The notes under the pieces were generated by a model. The model was not told the origin of the DNA and did no database searches. It worked only from the letters and a program-made list of their open reading frames with translations. Made by a program: the position numbers and the translations under genes. A stretch of DNA of 64,000 nt from Pseudomonas sp. ML96 (GTDB taxonomy: Bacteria > Pseudomonadota > Gammaproteobacteria > Pseudomonadales > Pseudomonadaceae): NCBI RefSeq assembly GCF_000761545.1, contig NZ_JPMY01000018.1, positions 1-64,000 of the forward strand, written 5' to 3'. This document shows, one piece after another, positions 25,352 through 33,468 of the stretch; within the stretch, counting starts at the first letter, position 1, and each line of letters begins with the position of its first letter.

Positions 25352-27046
25352 GTGCGTGCAACCCCTGGACTGCCCATGGACGAGGTACCTGGCATGATGA
25401 CGCCGAGCTTCGAACACGAACTGGCCCCCAATGCGGCCAACCATGTGCCGCTGTCGCCACTGTCGTTTCTCAAGCGCGCTGCGCAGGTCTACCCGCAGCG
25501 CGACGCGGTGGTCTATGGCGACCGCCGCTACAGCTACCAGCAGCTGCATCAGCGCAGTTGCGCCCTGGCCAGTGCCCTTGAGCGGGTCGGCGTACAGCCG
25601 GGCGAGCGGGTGGCGATCCTGGCGCCGAACATCCCCGAGATGCTGGAGGCGCACTATGGCGTACCCGGCGCCGGGGCGGTCCTGGTGTGCATCAATATCC
25701 GCCTGGAGGCACGCAGCATCGCGTTCATCCTGCGTCACTGCGAAGCCAGGGTACTGATCTGCGACCGTGAGTTCGGCGCCGTGGTCCACCAGGCGCTGGC
25801 AATGCTGGAGACGCCGCCCTTGCTGGTGGGCATCGACGATGCCCAGGCCGAGGGCGGCGACCCGGTAGCTGATCTGGATTACGAGTGTTTCCTGGCCCAG
25901 GGCGACGTCAACCGGCCGCTGAGCGCGCCGCGCAACGAATGGCAATCCATCGCCATCAACTACACCTCCGGTACCACCGGCGATCCCAAGGGCGTGGTCC
26001 TGCACCACCGCGGCGCCTACCTCAATGCCTGCGCTGGTGCCCTGATCTTCCAGCTGGGGCCGCGCAGCGTCTATTTGTGGACCTTGCCGATGTTCCATTG
26101 CAACGGCTGGAGCCACACCTGGGCGGTAACCCTGTCGGGTGGCACTCATGTGTGTCTGCGCAAGGTGCAGCCGGAAGCGATCCATGCGGCGATCGCTGCG
26201 CATGGCGTAACCCACCTGAGCGCTGCGCCGGTGGTGATGTCGATGCTGATCCATGCCAAGCATGCCAGTGCGCCTGGCGGGCCGGTGTCGGTCATTACCG
26301 GCGGCGCCGCGCCCCCCAGCGCAGTGATTGCCGCCATGGAGGCGCTCGGCTTCAGCATCACCCATGCCTACGGCATGACCGAAAGCTACGGCCCCAGCAC
26401 GCTGTGCCTGTGGCAGCCGGGCGTCGACGAGCTGCCGCTGGAGGACCGGGCCCGGTTCATGAGCCGCCAGGGCGTGGCCCACCCGATGCTGGAGGAAGCC
26501 ACTGTGCTGGACGCCGACACTGGCCAGCCGGTTCCTGCTGACGGAACCACCTTGGGCGAACTAGTGGTGCGCGGCAACACGGTGATGAAAGGCTACCTGC
26601 ATAACCCAGAGGCGACTCGCAGCGCCCTGGCCGACGGTTGGCTGCACACGGGGGACCTGGCCGTGTTGCATCCGGACGGTTATGTGGAAATCAAGGACCG
26701 GAGCAAGGACATCATCATTTCCGGAGGCGAGAACATCAGCTCGCTAGAAATCGAAGAGGTGCTCTATCAGCACCCCGGGGTGATCGAGGCCGCTGTGGTG
26801 GCGCGCCCGGATGCGCGCTGGGGCGAGACCCCCCAGGCCTTCGTCACCCTGCGCGCCGATGCCGAGGCCACTATCACGGGTGACGATCTGATTCTCTGGT
26901 GCCGTGAGCGCCTGGCGCATTTCAAGGCACCACGGCATGTGTCGCTGGCAGAGCTGCCCAAGACCGCTACCGGCAAGATCCAGAAGTTTGTCCTGCGCGA
27001 GTGGGCCCGGCAACAGGCAGCGGAAACCGCGGGCCACGCAGGCTGA
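25352..27046 (+). CDS. lvaE: LvaE-like acyl-CoA synthetase (AMP-forming)
   Basis: This protein of up to 564 residues is an ANL-family ligase with the P-loop YTSGTTGDPKGVVLHHRG, YGMTESYG, WLHTGDLAVLHPDGYVEIKDRSKD and the catalytic Lys in KTATGKIQK. In the lva pathway LvaE activates levulinate to levulinyl-CoA. AGGAG sits 8 nt before GTG 25352. In-frame ATG codons at 25376 and 25394 are alternatives, and the conserved part begins near FEHEL. A frame-shifted ATG at 25350 opens only a 15-codon ORF. A strong hairpin follows the stop. Confidence 0.86.
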   Translation: MRATPGLPMDEVPGMMTPSFEHELAPNAANHVPLSPLSFLKRAAQVYPQRDAVVYGDRRYSYQQLHQRSCALASALERVGVQPGERVAILAPNIPEMLEAHYGVPGAGAVLVCINIRLEARSIAFILRHCEARVLICDREFGAVVHQALAMLETPPLLVGIDDAQAEGGDPVADLDYECFLAQGDVNRPLSAPRNEWQSIAINYTSGTTGDPKGVVLHHRGAYLNACAGALIFQLGPRSVYLWTLPMFHCNGWSHTWAVTLSGGTHVCLRKVQPEAIHAAIAAHGVTHLSAAPVVMSMLIHAKHASAPGGPVSVITGGAAPPSAVIAAMEALGFSITHAYGMTESYGPSTLCLWQPGVDELPLEDRARFMSRQGVAHPMLEEATVLDADTGQPVPADGTTLGELVVRGNTVMKGYLHNPEATRSALADGWLHTGDLAVLHPDGYVEIKDRSKDIIISGGENISSLEIEEVLYQHPGVIEAAVVARPDARWGETPQAFVTLRADAEATITGDDLILWCRERLAHFKAPRHVSLAELPKTATGKIQKFVLREWARQQAAETAGHAG

Positions 27047-27093
27047 TCGAGCTGCGCAGCTTCACCTGCTGTCGCTCGACATGCAGCGACCGA

Positions 27094-27124
27094 CCGGAAG
27101 GGTGATGCGTGGTCACCCTTCCGG
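27094..27124 (+). terminator. Hairpin closing the lva-like operon
   Basis: CCGGAAGGGTGA (27094-27105) and TCACCCTTCCGG (27113-27124) form a perfect 12-bp stem with a 7-nt loop, 48 nt after the ligase stop. No T-tract follows. Confidence 0.7.
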
Positions 27125-27243
27125 CCAGCCGCCAGGCCAGTCGAGTCTGCTGGATCATCGTGAGGAAGGGCTTCACATCATCCGCCATAATTTAGGCAAG
27201 CCGTGCACCTGTCAGTGACCAGAAGTCGTGAGCCGAACCTTCA

Positions 27244-28299
27244 ATGATGACGTCTTCCATTCAGGGTACAGCGTTACTAGGTTTTGACGACTTCGCCATC
27301 GCGCAAGGTCTTGAGCCTCGTGCGCTGAAGGCTGAGGTTTCTCTCTGCCTGGGTGACCTCGACACAGCGATCGAAACCCGGCAGTTCAATCAGCTGCTGG
27401 AGTTGTGCGCGCAACGTTCGGGCAATGGCCTGTTCGCGCTGCAGTTCGGCCTGGAGCACGGCATGCGGGGTATGGGGAGCCTGCTGCATGCCATTCATGG
27501 CGCGCGCACCGTCGGCGAGGTCGTGCACTCGCTGAGCCGGCATTCCCATGTGCTCGGTACTGCGGTGCAGTTTCGTATCGAACGACATGCCGGCAGCGCA
27601 CGGCTGCTCTACCAAGTTACCGATGCCGATATTCCCTGCGTACGGCAGACCGTGGAGTGGGCCATGGGCATGAGTGCGCAACTCATGCAAAGCCTGCTCA
27701 AGCACCTTTGGCGCCCCCATGCCTTGCTCCTGCAGCATGGCGCGGTTATGGCACCGGCTGCCTACCGGTGCCTGCTGGGTGTGACGCCGCGCTTCTCCAG
27801 CCTAGAGAACGCCTGGGTCTTCGCCCCCTCTCTCCTGGATACACGGCTCGCCGTACAGGATGAGCGGTTCATGCAACTGACGCGGCAGCTTCAGGAGGAG
27901 TTGGCGGACATCAGCTTGCAGTCGCTACCCATCCACGTTCAAAGGCTCATTCGCAACCGGATGCCCCATGGGCGCGTCACGGTGGAGCAGATTGCCATGG
28001 ACCTGAATGTCAGCCCACGCAGCCTGCAGCGCTACCTGCTGACACAGGGCACGAGTTTCCAGGCGCTGCTGGACAAGACACGCCAGACGGTGGCCACACG
28101 CCTGATCCGTGATGCGTCGATCAGCCTGACGCAGGTGGCGGATTTGCTGGGGTATACCCAGCTCGGTGCGTTCTCTAGGGCGTTCAGTCGCTGGCATGGC
28201 GTCAGTCCGCAACAATGGAAACGCCAATTGCACCAGGCGCCTGCGCTCGCCCCGAACGCTAAGTGCCCCGCGTCGCAACCGCCATCCGCAGAGGCGTGA
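27244..28299 (+). CDS. AraC-family regulator (OruR/ArgR-like, Arabinose_bd N-domain)
   Basis: This 351-residue regulator has an N-terminal effector domain of the Arabinose_bd type (about residues 15-200, with FALQFGLEHGMRGMGSL) and a C-terminal AraC double HTH. The second HTH is standard: SLTQVADLLGYTQLGAFSRAFSRWHGVSPQQWK. OruR-like proteins often control amine or amino-acid catabolism. It sits 5 nt ahead of a second regulator of the same family. The target could be the lva-like operon upstream or the amine operon downstream. Starts at 27244 or 27247 are equivalent. Confidence 0.85.
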   Translation: MMTSSIQGTALLGFDDFAIAQGLEPRALKAEVSLCLGDLDTAIETRQFNQLLELCAQRSGNGLFALQFGLEHGMRGMGSLLHAIHGARTVGEVVHSLSRHSHVLGTAVQFRIERHAGSARLLYQVTDADIPCVRQTVEWAMGMSAQLMQSLLKHLWRPHALLLQHGAVMAPAAYRCLLGVTPRFSSLENAWVFAPSLLDTRLAVQDERFMQLTRQLQEELADISLQSLPIHVQRLIRNRMPHGRVTVEQIAMDLNVSPRSLQRYLLTQGTSFQALLDKTRQTVATRLIRDASISLTQVADLLGYTQLGAFSRAFSRWHGVSPQQWKRQLHQAPALAPNAKCPASQPPSAEA

Positions 28300-28304
28300 C
28301 CAGC

Positions 28305-29354
28305 ATGGCGACCGTTCCTTTCGTTCGGGCGATTAGCCTTACCGGGTTCCATGCGTTCGCTGCGGCGCAGGGACTCGATCCCGTACAGATGCTCAGGCAC
28401 ATAGGTTTGCCGAGCCACAGCGTGCAACACGAGGACGACCTTTTTCCCTACCAGCAATATTGCGCCTTGCTGGAGGCCTGCAGCCTGCATTCAGGGGATG
28501 CGCTGTTCGGCCTGAAATATGGGTTGTTTCAGGCCCCCGGCGTCTTTGGCGATCTGCTCTACCTGCTGCGCAATACGCGCACGGTCGGCGAGGCGTTGCT
28601 GGAGTTACGCAACCATTACGATCTTTACAACGGTGCCGCCGAGGTAGGGCTGGACAACCAAGACGGGTTGGTCACCCTCAGCTATCACGTTCGTCAGTCG
28701 AACGTGCCCGGCGTGCGCCAGGCAGAGGAGCTGGCCTGTGCGGTGGGTATTCAATTGATGCGTGCGCTGGTGGGGGAGCGCTGGTTGCCCCAAGCGATAC
28801 TGCTGAGGCACCCGGCCAGCACGGACACGGTCCTTTATGCGCAGGCCCTGGGCATGACGCCAATCTTCGGTGCGCACTGTCTGGCCATGGTGTTCGAGCC
28901 GTCGATCCTGGACCGGCCCAATGCCGCCTCCGACGAGGCATTACATCAGGTGGTCGCGAGGCGAATGCAGCGCTTGGAGCCGCTCTCCTGCGACAATCTG
29001 TCCGACCAGATCAAGCAGTTGTTGCATCAACTGCTGCCAGTCGGGCGGGCAACGGCGGAGAAGGTGGCCAGTATCATGGCATTGACCCCGAACGAGTTGC
29101 GTCAGCTCATGGAACACGAAGGCCTGTCTTTCCAGCAACTGCTGGATGAGGTCCGGCAGTGCATGGCTCAATCGTACCTTGCCAAGCCGTCGGTCAACAT
29201 TGGCGAGCTGGCCGCAATGCTCGGCTATTCCGACGCCAGCGGATTTTGCCGCGCCTTTCATCGCTGGTTCCACATGAGCCCGTTGAACTGGCAGAAAACT
29301 CAGGGCATCAAGCGCCAGCCGCGTCTACTGGGGCGAGGGCGCACGCACCTGTAG
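28305..29354 (+). CDS. Second AraC-family regulator (Arabinose_bd N-domain)
   Basis: This 349-residue regulator is paralogous to the gene just upstream, with the same domain order (LFGLKYGLFQAPGVFGDL, then the AraC HTHs). The second HTH is normal (NIGELAAMLGYSDASGFCRAFHRWFHMSPLNW). The first HTH (AEKVASIMALTPNELRQLMEHEG) departs from the consensus, so DNA recognition may differ. The frame opens earlier (28263), but ATG 28305 gives an N-terminus aligned with its neighbour (FVRAISLTGFHAFAAAQGLDP versus GFDDFAIAQGLEP). Confidence 0.85.
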   Translation: MATVPFVRAISLTGFHAFAAAQGLDPVQMLRHIGLPSHSVQHEDDLFPYQQYCALLEACSLHSGDALFGLKYGLFQAPGVFGDLLYLLRNTRTVGEALLELRNHYDLYNGAAEVGLDNQDGLVTLSYHVRQSNVPGVRQAEELACAVGIQLMRALVGERWLPQAILLRHPASTDTVLYAQALGMTPIFGAHCLAMVFEPSILDRPNAASDEALHQVVARRMQRLEPLSCDNLSDQIKQLLHQLLPVGRATAEKVASIMALTPNELRQLMEHEGLSFQQLLDEVRQCMAQSYLAKPSVNIGELAAMLGYSDASGFCRAFHRWFHMSPLNWQKTQGIKRQPRLLGRGRTHL

Positions 29355-29400
29355 TCAGGCCTGGATGGCGTTGAGGGAATGAGGTGTCGGGCCTTGCGCG

Positions 29401-29547
29401 TTAATGGCCCCGGAAAACATCTCCTATGCTCGCGACCGGGTGCACTGTGCGAACTACTTGATTCGCTACGGAAGGCTTCGTGGGGTAGACCGCTGTCAAG
29501 AAAAGGGTGAGCGCCAAACCTACCAGTAGAAAAGCCAAAGCACGCAT
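29401..29547 (-). CDS. Small predicted membrane protein (48 aa)
   Basis: This 48-codon ORF begins MRALAFLLVGLALTLFLTAV: one hydrophobic helix (about residues 3-20) followed by a polar tail ending DVFRGH. A strong Shine-Dalgarno, TGGAGGT, lies about 4 nt before ATG 29547, and the stop is TAA at 29401-29403. It sits alone between the AraC gene (convergent) and the terminator of the amine operon. No family was recognised. Real expression is supported only by the ribosome site and the composition. Confidence 0.5.
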   Translation of the reverse strand: MRALAFLLVGLALTLFLTAVYPTKPSVANQVVRTVHPVASIGDVFRGH

Positions 29548-29707
29548 ACGAACCTCCAGACTTATTTTTGTAATTGCCGTCGAGTCTGGTCCGTGGCGCC
29601 TGTAGAGACTTGATAAAGCGCGCCATAAAATATTCCTTTATGAGGCAGCCCAAGCAGGCGCCAGCTTTCACGCCCTGGCTGGGGGAGTCGATTGGCGGAC
29701 CTGGAAA

Positions 29708-29725
29708 GCCCCGTGATGACGGGGC
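29708..29725 (-). terminator. Terminator of the amine-catabolism operon
   Basis: GCCCCG (29708-29713) pairs with CGGGGC (29720-29725). On the minus strand it is followed by TTTCC, 20 nt after the stop of the last gene. Confidence 0.6.
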
Positions 29726-29744
29726 GGGTCAGCGCCGGCTAACG

Positions 29745-30656
29745 CTAGGGTTTCGAGGGGAGGGCCGCTGCAGCGAACGCCTGGGTGGTGGCCGCGATGT
29801 CCTGGTCGCCGTAACCCATCGACGTTGCACGCTGAGCCACCTGGCACACGGCGTCGAACACCGGCGTCCAGGCACCGGCTGCCTGCATGGCCTGGCCAAT
29901 CTCTGCGAAGGCACTGGCGTGCACGTCGAGCCTTGCCTGGTCACCCGCGAAATCCTGCTGCTCCAGGCGCCGCACGGCTTCCTCGAGCGCATCGGCGACG
30001 AAGAAACGCGACGTGTCGAGAATCAGTCGGGCCATCTTGGCAGCGGGCATGCCAAACGCCTGGCTCGCGCCCACGGCTTCGTAGAACGCCACCATCGCGG
30101 CAAACGAATGGGCATGCAGCAGGGCGGCGAACGCGTACGTTTCCTCCCAGGGCAGGAACAGGGTATGGCCGGCCAGCACTTGCAGCAGTGCGCGATGCTG
30201 CTCGAAGGCTTCCCGTTCGCCGGTATGGATGCAGTAGCTTTCGGCGTGGCCGATGTTGCGCGGGTAGGCCACGATCATGCCCTTGACGTAGTGACCGTCC
30301 GCACGGTTGACGAGCGCCTGAAGCGCCATGCTCTCTTTCTGGGACTCGGTGGTGTAATTGACGATCGTGCGGTTGGCCAGTGCAAGGTTCACCTCGGCAG
30401 ATTCCACAACCTCGAGTACCGCCGCGTTGTCCAGAAGCACCAGGATGGTGACTGGGCTCGCCGCCAGCGCGGCGTGTGCACTGTCGCAGAGGTGGGCGCC
30501 GGCAGCCACGAGCGCTTGCGCCTTGTCGGGTGAGCGATTCCAGACCGCTACGCGTTTGCCTTGCTTGAGCAGCGCTTGCGCCATGATCGTGCCCATGGCC
30601 CCAAGCCCCACGACGGATACGTCAAAGCCTGAACAGGCATCAACTGGGTTATGCAT
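29745..30656 (-). CDS. Imine-reductase-like NAD(P)-dependent oxidoreductase
   Basis: This 303-residue protein has the Rossmann motif GLGAMGTIMAQALLKQGKRVAVWNRS at its N-terminus and an all-helical C-domain, as in the beta-hydroxyacid dehydrogenase superfamily. Features such as YVKGMIVAYPRNIG and the lack of the catalytic Lys pattern typical of hydroxyisobutyrate dehydrogenases point to the imine-reductase-like subgroup, whose natural substrates are cyclic imines or related carbonyl-amine adducts. It is the last gene of a six-gene minus-strand operon with two transaminases, which makes a cyclic imine formed from an amino-aldehyde a sensible substrate. Confidence 0.75.
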   Translation of the reverse strand: MHNPVDACSGFDVSVVGLGAMGTIMAQALLKQGKRVAVWNRSPDKAQALVAAGAHLCDSAHAALAASPVTILVLLDNAAVLEVVESAEVNLALANRTIVNYTTESQKESMALQALVNRADGHYVKGMIVAYPRNIGHAESYCIHTGEREAFEQHRALLQVLAGHTLFLPWEETYAFAALLHAHSFAAMVAFYEAVGASQAFGMPAAKMARLILDTSRFFVADALEEAVRRLEQQDFAGDQARLDVHASAFAEIGQAMQAAGAWTPVFDAVCQVAQRATSMGYGDQDIAATTQAFAAAALPSKP

Positions 30657-30684
30657 GATTCAACACTCCTGGCTCTTGTTTTGT

Positions 30685-32064
30685 TTACAGAAGGTTCTGT
30701 GACCGGGCCCAGTCCGTCGTGTCACTCAGCGCCCGATCAAATGCGCTGAAGATCGCCTCGAGGTCGTCTTGCGTGGTGATCAACGGCGGACAGAAGGCGA
30801 TCGTGTCGTAGATGGCGCGAATGATCAGCCCGTGCTTGTGAGCCTGTTTGAACAGGTAACCTCCCAACACCCCGGGCTGGGCGAACGGTTGGCCGGTGGC
30901 CTTGTTGGCCACCAGCTCGATAGAGCCCACCAGCCCGACACCTCGGACATCGCCTACCAGGGGGTGGTCGGCGAATACGCGCAGACGGCGCTGGAACTCA
31001 GGGGCCAGGCGCTGGACATGGCCCACTAGGTCGCGCTCCTCGATGATGCGGATGTTTTCCAGCGCCACGGCGGTGGCGACGGGATGGCCCGTACAGGTCA
31101 GGCCATGGGCGAAGGCCCCTAGGCGCTGGCTCTGGCCGACCAGGACGTCTTGAATGGCATCGGAAACCACAAGGGCCGCCAGCGGTTGATAGGACGAGGT
31201 GAGCTGCTTGGAGAGCACCAGGATATCGGGCTGGATGTCGTACAGCTGGGAGCCGAACATCGTGCCTAGCCTGCCGAAGCCGGTGACGATTTCGTCGATC
31301 ACCACGAGGATGTCGTAGCGTTTGCACACCGCCTGGATCGCCGCCCAATAGCCCTGTGGCGGAGGGATCACGCCGCCCGCCGCGATCAGCGGTTCGCCGA
31401 TGAAGGCAGCGATGGTTTCCGGTCCCTCGGCCAGGATGTAGCGCTCCAGCTCATCCGCCAGGCGTGCCGAAAAGGCCTCTTCCGTTTCTCCGGGCCGGGC
31501 AAATCGGTAGGCGTTCGGGCAGGTCAGGTGATGAACCGGGATGGCGGGCAGATCGAAGTCGCGATGAATCGACGGGATGCCGGTCAGGCTGGCGGAGGCC
31601 ACTGTAGTGCCGTGGTACGCCTGCTGACGGGAGATGAACTTCTTCTTGTGCGGTTTGCCCAGCGCGTTGTTCACGTACCAGACCATCTTCACCATCGAGT
31701 CGTTGGCCTCGGAGCCCGAGTTGGTGAAGAACACATGGTTCAGATCACCGGGCGCCAGCTCGGCCAGTTTGGCGGCGAGCGCCGCCGCCGGTGCATTGGT
31801 CTTGTGGCTGAAGCTGTGATAGTAGGGCAGCTGTTTGAACTGCTCGATGGCGGCGTCGACCAGCCGCTGTTCACTGAACCCCAGGGCAACACTCCACAAG
31901 CCCGACATGGCTTCGATATAGGCGTTGCCCTGGTCATCGAAGACCCGCACGCCGTCCCCGCCGGTGATCACGAAAGGGCCTGTCTCACGGTGTTGCGCCA
32001 GGTTGGTGTAGGGGTGGATCAGCGAAGACAGATCGTTCTGCACGGTCGAATTGACGTTGCTCAT
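30685..32064 (-). CDS. Class III aminotransferase (omega-amino acid/amine:pyruvate type)
   Basis: This 459-residue PLP enzyme of fold type I has the class III signature (VIDEIVTGFGRLGTMFGSQ) and the PLP Lys in LVLSKQLTSSYQPLAA. HVFFTNSGSEAND and QAYHGTT are the phosphate-binding motifs. The group acts on terminal amines or beta/gamma-amino acids, using pyruvate or glutamate pairs. ATG 32064 is preferred over 32103 because it gives the usual N-terminus. It lies between the EctB-like transaminase and the imine-reductase-like gene. Confidence 0.88.
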   Translation of the reverse strand: MSNVNSTVQNDLSSLIHPYTNLAQHRETGPFVITGGDGVRVFDDQGNAYIEAMSGLWSVALGFSEQRLVDAAIEQFKQLPYYHSFSHKTNAPAAALAAKLAELAPGDLNHVFFTNSGSEANDSMVKMVWYVNNALGKPHKKKFISRQQAYHGTTVASASLTGIPSIHRDFDLPAIPVHHLTCPNAYRFARPGETEEAFSARLADELERYILAEGPETIAAFIGEPLIAAGGVIPPPQGYWAAIQAVCKRYDILVVIDEIVTGFGRLGTMFGSQLYDIQPDILVLSKQLTSSYQPLAALVVSDAIQDVLVGQSQRLGAFAHGLTCTGHPVATAVALENIRIIEERDLVGHVQRLAPEFQRRLRVFADHPLVGDVRGVGLVGSIELVANKATGQPFAQPGVLGGYLFKQAHKHGLIIRAIYDTIAFCPPLITTQDDLEAIFSAFDRALSDTTDWARSQNLL

Positions 32065-32158
32065 TGGCGTGATTTCCTGCCACGGACGGATTGTCTGCTG
32101 CATGCGATGAGCCTGCGTGCGACCAGTATCGCTACAGGCCGCACGCAGGTTTATGCAG

Positions 32159-33412
32159 TTACTGGCTCAGTGCCGCAGCGACCGATTCGCCGAACGCCTT
32201 GAGGCCCTGTTCGAGCTGGTCGGTCGGGGTGTTCACCGGCGGCATCAGCTTGATGATTTCGCCATTCGGGCCGCAGCGGTCGACCAGCACCCCCGCCTGC
32301 AGCACACGCTGCTGGGCATCCTTGGCGAAGGCCACGTTGCCGCGGCCGAAGTCGATGCCGGCGATCATGCCGCGGCAGCGCGCGGACGCTACGCCTGGAA
32401 TCTCGGCGTAGCCGGCAACCGCGCGTTCCATGGCCGCGCAGTTGTCGGCGAGCAGCTTCAGGAACGGCTCGTCGCGCCAGTAACCGAGCGCGATCTGGGC
32501 CGTCAGGAACGCCAGCTGGTTGCCACGGAAGGTGCCGATGTGATCGCCGGGTTGCCACACATCCAGTTCGGCGCGAATCAACACGATGGCCATCGGCAGG
32601 CCAAAGCCGCCGATCGATTTCGCACAGGTGATCAGGTCCGGCACAATCCCGGAGCGCTCGAAGCCGAAGAAGTTGCCGGTCCGACCACAGCCCGCCTGGA
32701 TCTCATCGCAGATGAGCAGCACGCCATGATCGGAGGTCCACTTGCGCAGCCGCTGCAGCCAGTCGTTGGAGGCTGGGTAGACGCCCGCCTGGATCTGCAC
32801 GGACTCCACGATCACCGCGGCGGGGATTTCCGAACCGCTGCCTTGGTCGTTGGCCAGACGTTCGAGGAAACCGATGCTGTCGAATTGGCCGTAGGGGCTG
32901 TCTTCATACGGCACGAACACCACGTCGCTGGACAGCCCCGGGCCTCGGCGAGTGCGGTTGCCAGTGACGGCCAGCGCGCCGGCCGTCATGCCGTGGTAGG
33001 CGCCATAGAACGAGACGACCTTGGTGCGCCCCGTCACCTTACGTGCCAGTTTCAATGCCGCTTCGACAGCATCGGCACCAGTCGGGCCGGTGAACTGAAC
33101 CTTGTAGTCCCAGCCGCGTGGCTTGAACAGGTCTCGCTCAATCGACTCCAGGAACTGGCGCTTGGTAGTGGTGTGCAGGTCGAGGGCGTGGGTCACGCCG
33201 TTGGATGACAGGTACCCGATCAGGGCATCACGCATGCGCGGGTTGTTATGGCCGTAGTTCAGGGCGCCGGCGCCGGCGAAGAAGTCCAGGTATTCGCGGC
33301 CATCCTCGCCGCGGATCTTGCTGCCTTGGGCGGTATCGAACACCAGCGGCAAGTCACGGCAGTACATCCGCACGTTGGACTCGAGCCTCTCAAACGTCTC
33401 GATATTGTTCAT
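32159..33412 (-). CDS. EctB-like diaminobutyrate--2-oxoglutarate aminotransferase
   Basis: This 417-residue class III PLP transaminase closely resembles EctB: FERLESNVRMYCRDLP at the start, FTGPTGADAVEAALKLARK, ICDEIQAGCGRTGNFFGFE, and the PLP Lys in ITCAKSIGGFGLPMA. EctB interconverts aspartate semialdehyde and 2,4-diaminobutyrate in ectoine or siderophore synthesis. No ectA or ectC lies nearby. The neighbours are a permease, an aldehyde dehydrogenase and a second transaminase, so a catabolic role on a diamine or diamino acid is more likely. ATG 33412 matches EctB length. Confidence 0.85.
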   Translation of the reverse strand: MNNIETFERLESNVRMYCRDLPLVFDTAQGSKIRGEDGREYLDFFAGAGALNYGHNNPRMRDALIGYLSSNGVTHALDLHTTTKRQFLESIERDLFKPRGWDYKVQFTGPTGADAVEAALKLARKVTGRTKVVSFYGAYHGMTAGALAVTGNRTRRGPGLSSDVVFVPYEDSPYGQFDSIGFLERLANDQGSGSEIPAAVIVESVQIQAGVYPASNDWLQRLRKWTSDHGVLLICDEIQAGCGRTGNFFGFERSGIVPDLITCAKSIGGFGLPMAIVLIRAELDVWQPGDHIGTFRGNQLAFLTAQIALGYWRDEPFLKLLADNCAAMERAVAGYAEIPGVASARCRGMIAGIDFGRGNVAFAKDAQQRVLQAGVLVDRCGPNGEIIKLMPPVNTPTDQLEQGLKAFGESVAAALSQ

Positions 33413-33468
33413 GCATAACCTCTTGAAGTTGTCTGGACAGCTGTTTGTCGTGGGGGCTCGGTGTGCGC

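Noticed and set aside
25322..26482. Long minus-strand frame (386 codons) opposite the AMP ligase
   Set aside because: The ligase on the plus strand has all ANL motifs, so this is a shadow frame.
32159..33412. Ectoine biosynthesis locus
   Set aside because: Only an EctB-like transaminase is present. ectA and ectC are absent, and neither PhyH protein shows the EctD substrate motif.
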